Below, in pieces: positions 1-6,254 of a stretch of DNA of 7,733 nt. The stretch comes from Rhodobiaceae bacterium UBA7378 (lineage in GTDB: Bacteria; Pseudomonadota; Alphaproteobacteria; RS24): contig DKNW01000084.1 of NCBI GenBank assembly GCA_002469805.1, forward strand, positions 40,364 through 48,096, written 5' to 3'. Below the pieces are notes generated by a model. The model made no database searches. It was given only the letters and a program-made list of their open reading frames with translations, and had not been told where the DNA came from. Position 1 is the stretch's first letter; every line of letters begins with the position of its first letter. The position numbers and the translations under genes were made by a program.

Positions 1-24
1 GTGAGGGAAAAAGTGAGGGAAAAA
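1..24. repeat. Perfect 12-bp tandem duplication carrying the ribosome binding site
   Basis: The unit GTGAGGGAAAAA occurs twice back to back (1-12 and 13-24), and the last A of the second copy is the A of the ATG start of the deacylase gene. Each unit contains a GAGGGA Shine-Dalgarno-like core, so the site is duplicated: the second copy is at normal distance from the ATG and the first is 12 bases further upstream. Both units contain a TGA in the same frame (2-4 and 14-16), so a gene arriving from the left in that frame would end here. Whether more copies lie left of the window cannot be seen. Confidence 0.85.
15..20 (+). promoter_or_regulatory. Shine-Dalgarno site of the deacylase gene
   Basis: GAGGGA lies three bases before the ATG at 24 (five bases measured from GAGG). 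It supports ATG 24 as the start and is the second of two identical copies made by the tandem duplication. Confidence 0.7.
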
Positions 25-1751
25 TGGTTTACGATCTAATTATTCGTGGTGGTCTTGTTTATGACGGCTCGGGCAAGCCGCCTGCCGTGTCTGATATTGC
101 GGTTAAAAATGGGAAGATTGCGAAAATGAGTCCATCAATAACCGATCACGCAGAAAAAATCGTCAACGCAGAAGGAAAATGCGTGACCCCGGGCTTTGTC
201 GATGTGCACACGCATTATGACGGGCAAGCCACGTGGGACGACCACATGACACCATCCTCTAATTTAGGCACCACCACCGTCGTTATGGGAAATTGTGGTG
301 TGGGGTTTGCGCCCTGCCGCCCTGAAGATCGCGACGTGCTCGTTCAGTTGATGGAGGGCGTAGAGGAAATTCCTGGCACTGCATTGGCCGAAGGCATTCC
401 ATGGACGTGGGAAAGTTTTCCGGATTATTTACGTGCACTGGAAACCCGGCAACGCGATATCGATATTGCGGTGTTCATGCCACATGGCCCCCTTCGTGTT
501 TTCGTGATGGGTGAGCGCGGCGTGAACCGCGAAGCGGCAACGCCGGATGATATCGAACAAATGAAGGGTCTTGTTGCCGAGGGGCTGGAAGCTGGCGCTA
601 TCGGCCTGTCCAGTTCACGCACACTTCTTCACTTGAGCAGTTCGGGCAAAAATGTGCCGACTTTTGAAGCCTCTGCCAATGAAATGAAAGCACTTGGCAG
701 CATGCTTAAAGGTGATAGCGGTCACGTCTTGCAATTCATTTCCGATTTCAAAGACGCCGAAGAAGAGTTTGATATTTTGCGCCAAACCAGCGCCGCCACT
801 GGCGCGAAGGGAACGTTCACGCTGATACCTATCGAAAACCCGAGCGAGGGCATGAACGAAGACCCCGATTTATGGCGCACGCACCTCGCACGCATTGAAG
901 ATGCTCAAGCGCAGGGGCTGGACATCAGGGGGCAGGTTATTTCGCGGCCTATTGGCATTTTGATGGGTCACACGGCGAGCATGAGCCCGTTTTATCGACG
1001 CCCGTCATATACCCGCCTCTCGTCGCTTTCAGTGCCGGAGAGAATGGCGAAACTGCGCGAACCCGAAACGAAGTCGGCAATTTTGTCGGAGGCCAATGAT
1101 AATCCGCATATTTTCGTGCAACTGCTGTCAACGAATTTTGATGCCATGTATCCGATGGAAAACCCGATTGAGTATTTGCCGAATAATGAAAACTCAGTGG
1201 CAGCCCGCGCAGCTGCGCAAGGGCGCGACCCCGAAGAGTGGTTGTATGATTTTCTTGCTGAAAATGACGGCGGTAACCTAATTTACATTCCGGCGACCAG
1301 CAAATCGAAAACCAAAATTGCCGAGCTGTTAAAGCACCCCTTCACTGTTGAGGCTTTGGGCGATGGCGGCGCGCATGTCGGCTCTATCTGCGACACCAGT
1401 TCGAACATATATCTTCTTACCAAATGGGTGTTTGACGAAGGGCTTTTCTCTTTAGAAGAAGGCATCAAAATGATCACCAACGTGCCAGCCGAGTTCTTTT
1501 CCTTTAAAGATCGCGGGCTGATTGCCGAGGGCATGAAAGCCGATATGAATATTATAGATTTTGACCAGTTGCGGCTGAAAACACCACATGTCGTTGACGA
1601 CTTGCCTGGTGGTGGATCGCGTTTCTTGCAAAATGCGGATGGTATTCTTGCGACATTCGTGGCGGGCCAAATGATATTTGAAAACGGCCGGCCGACCGGT
1701 GAATTGCCTGGCAAACTCGTCAAGCCTGTTGCTGCGCCAGCCTATGCCTGA
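24..1751 (+). CDS. Amidohydrolase, N-acyl-D-amino-acid deacylase (D-aminoacylase-like) family
   Basis: A 575-residue, probably cytoplasmic protein of the amidohydrolase superfamily. Visible signatures in order: the N-terminal beta-sandwich start (DLIIRGG, 4-10; YDGSG, 13-17), TPGFVDVHTHYDGQ (55-68) with metal-type His62 and His64, GNCGVGFAP (89-97) with Cys91 at the metal-bridging position, MPHGPLR (152-158), GLEAGAIGLSSSR (187-199), DGGAHVG (447-453) with the probable catalytic Asp447, and the C-terminal GMKADMNIIDFD (503-514). Known members hydrolyse N-acyl-D-amino acids. By eye the two histidine ligands typical of characterised D-aminoacylases (an SHxK-like motif and a THxR-like motif) are absent: the corresponding stretches read TFTLIPI (264-270) and VLQFIS (235-240). 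It therefore fits a large subfamily commonly annotated only as amidohydrolase, and its substrate is uncertain; other cyclic-amide or amide substrates are possible. The start is supported by GAGGGA at 15-20. No signal peptide is seen. The DUF1800/DUF1501 genes follow on the same strand. Confidence 0.88.
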   Translation: MVYDLIIRGGLVYDGSGKPPAVSDIAVKNGKIAKMSPSITDHAEKIVNAEGKCVTPGFVDVHTHYDGQATWDDHMTPSSNLGTTTVVMGNCGVGFAPCRPEDRDVLVQLMEGVEEIPGTALAEGIPWTWESFPDYLRALETRQRDIDIAVFMPHGPLRVFVMGERGVNREAATPDDIEQMKGLVAEGLEAGAIGLSSSRTLLHLSSSGKNVPTFEASANEMKALGSMLKGDSGHVLQFISDFKDAEEEFDILRQTSAATGAKGTFTLIPIENPSEGMNEDPDLWRTHLARIEDAQAQGLDIRGQVISRPIGILMGHTASMSPFYRRPSYTRLSSLSVPERMAKLREPETKSAILSEANDNPHIFVQLLSTNFDAMYPMENPIEYLPNNENSVAARAAAQGRDPEEWLYDFLAENDGGNLIYIPATSKSKTKIAELLKHPFTVEALGDGGAHVGSICDTSSNIYLLTKWVFDEGLFSLEEGIKMITNVPAEFFSFKDRGLIAEGMKADMNIIDFDQLRLKTPHVVDDLPGGGSRFLQNADGILATFVAGQMIFENGRPTGELPGKLVKPVAAPAYA

Positions 1752-1761
1752 CCTCATGTTT

Positions 1762-1788
1762 ACTTTTGATGACCCGTTAACTTTTGAT
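1762..1788. repeat. Direct repeat ACTTTTGAT, two copies, 18-bp period
   Basis: ACTTTTGAT occurs at 1762-1770 and again at 1780-1788 in the short gap after the deacylase stop codon. The second copy runs into GATAAT (1786-1791), a one-mismatch match to a sigma-70 -10 box, but I see no convincing -35 box at 16-18 bp. Two copies spaced 18 bp apart could be an operator half-site pair or chance in AT-rich spacer. If it is a promoter, the most upstream possible starts of the DUF1800 gene (TTG 1784, GTG 1799) would be too close to the transcript start, favouring a later start. Confidence 0.4.
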
Positions 1789-1798
1789 AATATCCGTC

Positions 1799-3652
1799 GT
1801 GACTTACTTGAGTAGAAAATCCGAAAAGCCCAAATTATTATCACGCATGCAGCACGCCTGCGCGAGCGCAGTCCTCGCATTAAGCGTGATGGCTTCAACC
1901 AGTCATGCGAGCGCTGACCGGCTAGACTTGTCGCCCATATCCGACAGTGCGTGGACCCAAATGCATGCGAAACACCTACTCGAACGCGCTGGCTTTGGCG
2001 GCACACACGCTGACATAGAAAGATTGGTCAAACTGGGTCCAAAAAAAGCAGCCAAAATTATGATTTCAGGCGGCAGCCTTTCCCGCCTCAAGCCGTACCG
2101 AGATTTTGATCACAGCGACGTGTTTGACCCGACGCTCGAGCCATTTCCACCCAGCCGCCCTGCCCTAACCCGCATGGCGAAAAAGACCGGCGAAGGCTTG
2201 GGCATATCCGTGCGCGAAGGGGTTAATCGACCGCTTCAACCGATCGTGAACAAGTTTTTCTATTGGCTGCGGGCCAGCCGACTTGAGACCGATCGCGTGG
2301 TCTATTGGTGGGCCAATGAAATGCTGGCATCTGACCACCCACTCAAGGAAAAACTAGCCTTGTTCTGGCACGGTCACTTCGCCGTGAACGAAGATAAGGT
2401 GCGCGACTATCGCAAAATGCTGGGGCTGTTGGAGCTTCTGCGCAATGAGGGACTAGGCTCTGCAAAGCACCTCGTCAATCAGGTATCGAAAAACCCGGCC
2501 ATGCTGGTTTTTCTAGATGCCGGCGTGAACAAGAAAGACGCGCCGAACGAGAACTTCGCACGCGAAATTATGGAAATGTTCACGCTTGGTGACGGCCAAT
2601 ATAGCGAACGAGATGTTCGCGAAGCGGCGCGCGCATTCACCGGCTGGAAGACCGTTGGCTTGACCTATGAATTTGATGAAGCGAACCATGATTTCGGCAC
2701 GAAAACTTTTATGGGGACTGCAGGAACATTTGGCGGCGAAGACATAATCGACATTATTTTTTCCCAGCCCGAATGTGCGGAGTTCATCGCAAGCAAGCTC
2801 TATGTATATTTTGTGCACAGCACTGTGTCGCCAAGCGCGCGTAAACAACTTGGGCGCGCGCTTGCCAAGGAAAACTACAATGTCGGCAAATTTCTTGAAA
2901 AATTATTCGCCTCGAAAGCATTTTACGCTGAGAGCGCTGTAGGCCAGCGAATTAAAAGCCCGGTAGAGCTTATGGTTTCGACTTATCGCAAGCTGGGCTT
3001 AGTAGACGTTCCGGGGAGCCCCGATTTCAACACAACCAGCGAAGCAATGGGTCAGCGGCTCATGCACCCACCGACCGTTGCGGGTTGGGCTGGTGGCCGC
3101 AGTTGGATAAACCCCAGCCTGATGTTCGAGCGTAATAATTTTATTCTAGAGCTGGTTTTCCCGAATATCGGTTTCGTGCCACCGGATCGAGCACCACCTT
3201 TCATCCGCGAAATTACGAAAGTTCAAAACCGGTTGCGAAAAGGTTTCTCGGTCAGCGAAGCCACCAAGCCATCGGGTATCGCGGCGGGCATGATGTCTGA
3301 ATCTAATAAAAACGCCGACCGCGACGAAGAGTTTAATACCCGTCTCGGCACAATGCGCGGCTGGCAGATGGCACTTGAGCGCGTAAAACCGATCGACCGC
3401 AGCGTCACCCCACTAGATTTTTCCAGCTACATGAAACGCAATAAGGCGATTTCGGTTGATGACGCAGTTGGTGTTTTCGAACGCGACTTTTTCACAATCG
3501 CCTTGTCTGCGGATACAAGACAGAACCTTGCAGAACATTTAAAAAACCTGCTCGGATCGGATAAGCTTGATTATCGGGCAAAGCATCTTGAAGACCCGTT
3601 GCGGGAACTATTTCACAAAATGCTGTCGCTACCAGAATACCAGATGGGGTAA
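1799..3652 (+). CDS. DUF1800 family exported protein
   Basis: About 617 residues from the GTG at 1799. Family signatures (numbered from that start): HLLERAGFGG near 59-68, FWHGHFAVNEDKV (189-201), NFAREIMEMFTLGDGQYSE (252-270) followed by DVREAARAFTGW (272-283), NHDFGTKTF (296-304), MGQRLMHPPTVAGWAGGR (417-434) with WINPSLMFERNNF (436-448), and the family-style C-terminus LSLPEYQMG. A Sec-like signal is visible: a basic N-region, a hydrophobic stretch (CASAVLALSVMA) and an AxA-type end SHASA at about residue 39, so it is probably periplasmic. The start is uncertain: TTG 1784, GTG 1799, TTG 1808 and ATG 1847 are all in frame and none has a clear Shine-Dalgarno site; 1847 would leave a signal without basic residues. 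The biochemical function of DUF1800 is not established. The DUF1501 gene begins 4 bp after the stop, the usual arrangement for these two families. No frameshift or missing conserved block is seen. Confidence 0.87.
   Translation: MTYLSRKSEKPKLLSRMQHACASAVLALSVMASTSHASADRLDLSPISDSAWTQMHAKHLLERAGFGGTHADIERLVKLGPKKAAKIMISGGSLSRLKPYRDFDHSDVFDPTLEPFPPSRPALTRMAKKTGEGLGISVREGVNRPLQPIVNKFFYWLRASRLETDRVVYWWANEMLASDHPLKEKLALFWHGHFAVNEDKVRDYRKMLGLLELLRNEGLGSAKHLVNQVSKNPAMLVFLDAGVNKKDAPNENFAREIMEMFTLGDGQYSERDVREAARAFTGWKTVGLTYEFDEANHDFGTKTFMGTAGTFGGEDIIDIIFSQPECAEFIASKLYVYFVHSTVSPSARKQLGRALAKENYNVGKFLEKLFASKAFYAESAVGQRIKSPVELMVSTYRKLGLVDVPGSPDFNTTSEAMGQRLMHPPTVAGWAGGRSWINPSLMFERNNFILELVFPNIGFVPPDRAPPFIREITKVQNRLRKGFSVSEATKPSGIAAGMMSESNKNADRDEEFNTRLGTMRGWQMALERVKPIDRSVTPLDFSSYMKRNKAISVDDAVGVFERDFFTIALSADTRQNLAEHLKNLLGSDKLDYRAKHLEDPLRELFHKMLSLPEYQMG
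3645..3650 (+). promoter_or_regulatory. Shine-Dalgarno site deciding the TTG start of the DUF1501 gene
   Basis: TGGGGT overlaps the end of the DUF1800 gene (its last T begins the TAA stop) and lies 6-7 bases before TTG 3657. This spacing, together with a Tat signal starting directly at that codon, selects TTG 3657 over the upstream in-frame TTG 3567. Translation of the two genes is probably coupled. Confidence 0.55.
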
Positions 3653-3656
3653 ACCG

Positions 3657-4844
3657 TTGAGCACCAATATATCGCGAAGAAACTTGTTAATGAGCGCCGC
3701 CGCGCTAGGCGGCCTTGCGGCATCGCCTTTGCCCGTGCGGGCCAAAGCCACCACTCCCGCAAAGCCCATTCTCGTCGTTTTTGAGCTTTCAGGAGGAAAT
3801 GACGGACTGAACACGCATGTGCCTTTTGGTGATGATCAATATTATCGCCTGCGACCCAAAATTGGTATTAAAGAACCTGCGCTTTTGAAACTTGATGATT
3901 ATTACGGCTTCAATAAAAGCATGTCGGGCATGTATAAATTATGGCGTGACAATCAAATTGCTATCATCAAAGGATGCGGATATGACAACCCGTCCTTCTC
4001 ACATTTTACCTCCAACGCCTACATGCATTCTGGCGTGCCGCATACCGGTAACGCATTGGGCTGGGTAGGACGTCTCGCCGATAATCTGGAACCCAATTAT
4101 CGCGAAAATTTGATCGTGAACATCGCTTCCAGACAATCCCCCGCTGTCGTTAGCGCTCACCACACACCCATTGTTTTCCAAGACCCTGGCCGGTTTCGAC
4201 AAAACGAATGGATGGCCCCACTGGCGGCGGCACCTGCAAGCAGACGCTCAGATTCAAATTTATCATTTGTGCGACGGGTGGCCGAGAGCGGCAAAAAAAC
4301 CTCTTTCTTGATTGATGAGGCGTGGAAAAACTTCAAGACCGAAACAGATTATGGCATCGTGCCCTTCGGCTTGCAGAAAGTTGCTGCCTGCATAAAGGCC
4401 GGTTTCGATACACAGCTTTACTATGTATCGGTGCCCAACAATGCATTCGACACGCATGTGTCGCAAGGGCCGCTACATAAACGGCTTTTGTCGTACACAA
4501 GTGATGCGATCCACGGCTTCTTCGCCGACCTCGCTGCCGATGGTCTCGGTAGCAATGTAACAATGCTGGTCTATTCCGAATTTGGACGACGTCCTGGCGA
4601 AAACAACAATCTCGGCACAGATCATGGCACGGCCAATGATATGTATTTGATCGGTCCGCAGGTTAATGGCGGCGTCTACGGCAAAGCCCCGGATCTCGGA
4701 AATTTGAACGAAGACGAAAACATCCGGTTCACCACCGATTTCCGGCGCGTCTATGCGACCATCATTGAAGACTGGTTCAAGGTTTCATCTGAAAAAGTTC
4801 TCGGACAGAAATTCAAACCCTTTTCGAAAATATTGCGGGCTTAA
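3657..4844 (+). CDS. DUF1501 family protein with Tat signal
   Basis: A 395-residue protein from TTG 3657. The N-terminus is a Tat-type signal: SRRNLL (6-11), then the hydrophobic SAAALGGLAASPLPVRA with probable cleavage after Ala29, so it should be exported folded to the periplasm. Family signatures: FELSGGNDGLNTHVPFGDD (42-60), LWRDNQIAIIKGCGY (95-109), NPSFSHF (111-117), FDTH (264-267), VYSEFGRRPGENN (305-317), LGTDHGTANDMYLIG (319-333) and FTTDFRRVYATIIEDW (358-373). DUF1501 is placed in the alkaline-phosphatase/sulfatase fold group, and Asp49, Asp265, His267, Asp322 and His323 are candidate metal or active-site residues; the actual substrate is unknown. An upstream in-frame TTG at 3567 would add 30 residues overlapping DUF1800 and bury the Tat signal, so it is rejected. 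The gene sits 4 bp after DUF1800 and is probably translationally coupled to it. Confidence 0.9.
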   Translation: MSTNISRRNLLMSAAALGGLAASPLPVRAKATTPAKPILVVFELSGGNDGLNTHVPFGDDQYYRLRPKIGIKEPALLKLDDYYGFNKSMSGMYKLWRDNQIAIIKGCGYDNPSFSHFTSNAYMHSGVPHTGNALGWVGRLADNLEPNYRENLIVNIASRQSPAVVSAHHTPIVFQDPGRFRQNEWMAPLAAAPASRRSDSNLSFVRRVAESGKKTSFLIDEAWKNFKTETDYGIVPFGLQKVAACIKAGFDTQLYYVSVPNNAFDTHVSQGPLHKRLLSYTSDAIHGFFADLAADGLGSNVTMLVYSEFGRRPGENNNLGTDHGTANDMYLIGPQVNGGVYGKAPDLGNLNEDENIRFTTDFRRVYATIIEDWFKVSSEKVLGQKFKPFSKILRA

Positions 4845-4849
4845 ATCGC

Positions 4850-4870
4850 GGCTTCAGGTTTTCTGACGCC
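4850..4870. terminator. Possible small hairpin at the convergent gene junction
   Basis: GGC-T-TCAG and CTGA-C-GCC pair as a 3+4 bp stem with one mismatch around the loop GTTTT. It sits between the converging DUF1501 and MATE genes and includes the MATE stop codon (4854-4856). There is no clear U-tract after it on either strand (the minus-strand transcript continues GCGATTTAAG), so a Rho-independent role is weakly supported. Confidence 0.2.
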
Positions 4871-6203
4871 AAGCACCCAGATAAACCGAACCGGCGAGAA
4901 CGCTCGCATAGATGGCAAGCGAAATCGTCGACACCACAAAAATGGCCGTGACATCGGCATCGAATAAATTAATCGCAAGCCACGAGCCACCAACCGCAAC
5001 AACAAACCGCAAGATCTGCGTAATAATGGGCCATCGCATCGCGCCCGCCCCTTGGCTCGCAAAATACAAAACCAAACCGACGCCGTAAAAGGCATAAGCC
5101 GGACCAACAATTTGAATGTATTTTGTGGTTGTTTGTATCGCGACCGGATCTTGCGAGAAAAATGGCACCCATAATTCTGGAAAAATCGCTAAGGCTGTCC
5201 CGATAACGCCGCAAAAAAACGCCGCGCAACCGACCGCATACCATGCAATATGCTCGGCACGCTGTTGCTGTCCAGCCCCAATATTTGTACCCACAAGTGT
5301 TGTCGCCGCCGTGCCGAAGGCAAACATCACCGGCAACACCACAAATTCTATGCGCGTGCCAATGCCGTACCCTGCCAAAGCGCTGGGGCCAAAACGACCG
5401 ACAAGAGCGGTGAGACCTAATATCGTGCCGACATTCAAAATCGGGTTTAAAGACGCCGGTAATGTGACCCGGAAAATTTCCCGCAAAACATCCACATCCA
5501 ATTGCATGCATGCCCGGCGCAACCGAACCGGCGCTCGCGCCGATACGACCCTGCGCAGCATCAGGCTTGTTGTGAAAGCCGACATCAAAACAAAGGATAA
5601 TGCCGCGCCAGGCATGCCTAATGCTGGTAGCCCGTATAACCCCAGCACAAGACATGCCGTCAACGGTACTTGGACAAATGAGGCAATAATCATCAACCGC
5701 GCCGGGTAAGCCATATCGCCCGCGCCGCGGAAAATCGCGCTGATGGCTGCAGACAACCAAATGAACACACCGCCGGAAAACAGAATGCTGCAATACATAA
5801 AAGCATCGTCAAGCACCGCGCCCGTGCCGCCCAGAAACGACAATGCCTGCCTGCCGACACTGTGAAAAAGGATGAAAAACAAAACCGCCAAAGCTGTACC
5901 AATATACAAAGCGTGCCACAAAATGCGTTCGGCCCGTGCCGTGTCGCCATTGCCTAGCGCGCGCGCCACGGCTGACGATATTCCCCCACCCAGCGCGCCA
6001 CCCGACATGGTTTGCAGGAGGATCGACATCGGGAAAGACAGCGCTATGGCGGCCAACGCAGCCGTGCCGAGGCCACCAATGATCCAGATCTCCGCGAGAT
6101 TGACCGTTGCTTGTAGCGTGAAAGCCAAGGCATTGGGTGCTGTGAACTTAAATATCAATGGAACGGGGCGTCCGTCCAGTATTGCCCTGGTTGCATGGTC
6201 CAA
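4854..6203 (-). CDS. MATE family efflux transporter
   Basis: A 449-residue inner-membrane protein of the MATE (multidrug and toxic compound extrusion) family, which exports cationic drugs or metabolites using a Na+ or H+ gradient. Length and pattern fit the family's 12 transmembrane helices in two homologous halves. Visible features: a short soluble start ending in DGRPVPLIFKFTAPN (10-24), helix 1 with AEIWIIGGLGTAALAAIAL (37-55), a Gly/Ala-rich loop SGGALGGGISSAVARALGNGD (67-87), AIFRGAGDM (156-164), and in the second half ALVGRFGPSALAGYGIGTRIE (266-286) with TLVGTNIGAGQ (302-312), the counterpart of the first-half loop. The start is TTG 6203; no ATG or GTG lies upstream before the in-frame stop at 6255, and there is no clear Shine-Dalgarno site. 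It follows the monooxygenase gene by 51 bp on the same strand, so the two are probably cotranscribed; export of a compound related to the oxygenase reaction is possible but not shown. The substrate cannot be read from sequence. Confidence 0.9.
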   Translation of the reverse strand: MDHATRAILDGRPVPLIFKFTAPNALAFTLQATVNLAEIWIIGGLGTAALAAIALSFPMSILLQTMSGGALGGGISSAVARALGNGDTARAERILWHALYIGTALAVLFFILFHSVGRQALSFLGGTGAVLDDAFMYCSILFSGGVFIWLSAAISAIFRGAGDMAYPARLMIIASFVQVPLTACLVLGLYGLPALGMPGAALSFVLMSAFTTSLMLRRVVSARAPVRLRRACMQLDVDVLREIFRVTLPASLNPILNVGTILGLTALVGRFGPSALAGYGIGTRIEFVVLPVMFAFGTAATTLVGTNIGAGQQQRAEHIAWYAVGCAAFFCGVIGTALAIFPELWVPFFSQDPVAIQTTTKYIQIVGPAYAFYGVGLVLYFASQGAGAMRWPIITQILRFVVAVGGSWLAINLFDADVTAIFVVSTISLAIYASVLAGSVYLGAWRQKT

Positions 6204-6254
6204 ACTAGGTGCTGCTTTCTGTAAAGACGGCGGCCAAATTAGGCCAGCGCCCGA

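Noticed and set aside
1452..2006. A 184-codon minus-strand frame across the deacylase/DUF1800 junction
   Set aside because: It overlaps two well-supported genes, its translation has no recognisable domain, and no ribosome site supports it.
2039..2048. A run of seven A (CCA AAA AAA G) as a programmed frameshift site in DUF1800
   Set aside because: The main frame is intact across the conserved family motifs and the alternative frames give no sensible product; it is an ordinary Lys-Lys codon pair.
3567..3656. A longer DUF1501 product starting at TTG 3567
   Set aside because: It would overlap the DUF1800 gene by 86 bases and place 30 unrelated residues before a clean Tat signal; TTG 3657 has a Shine-Dalgarno site.
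5505..5514. Short palindrome around GCATGCATGC inside MATE
   Set aside because: It is short, lies within coding sequence, is not repeated elsewhere in the window and is explained by codon choice.
5116..5709. A 197-codon open frame on the plus strand, antisense to MATE
   Set aside because: It is antisense to a well-supported transporter and its composition (Pro, Arg, Thr rich) looks like a complement shadow.
4969..5793. A 274-codon open frame on the minus strand inside the MATE gene
   Set aside because: It is an out-of-frame shadow of the MATE gene; its translation is rich in Cys, Arg and His and matches no recognisable family.
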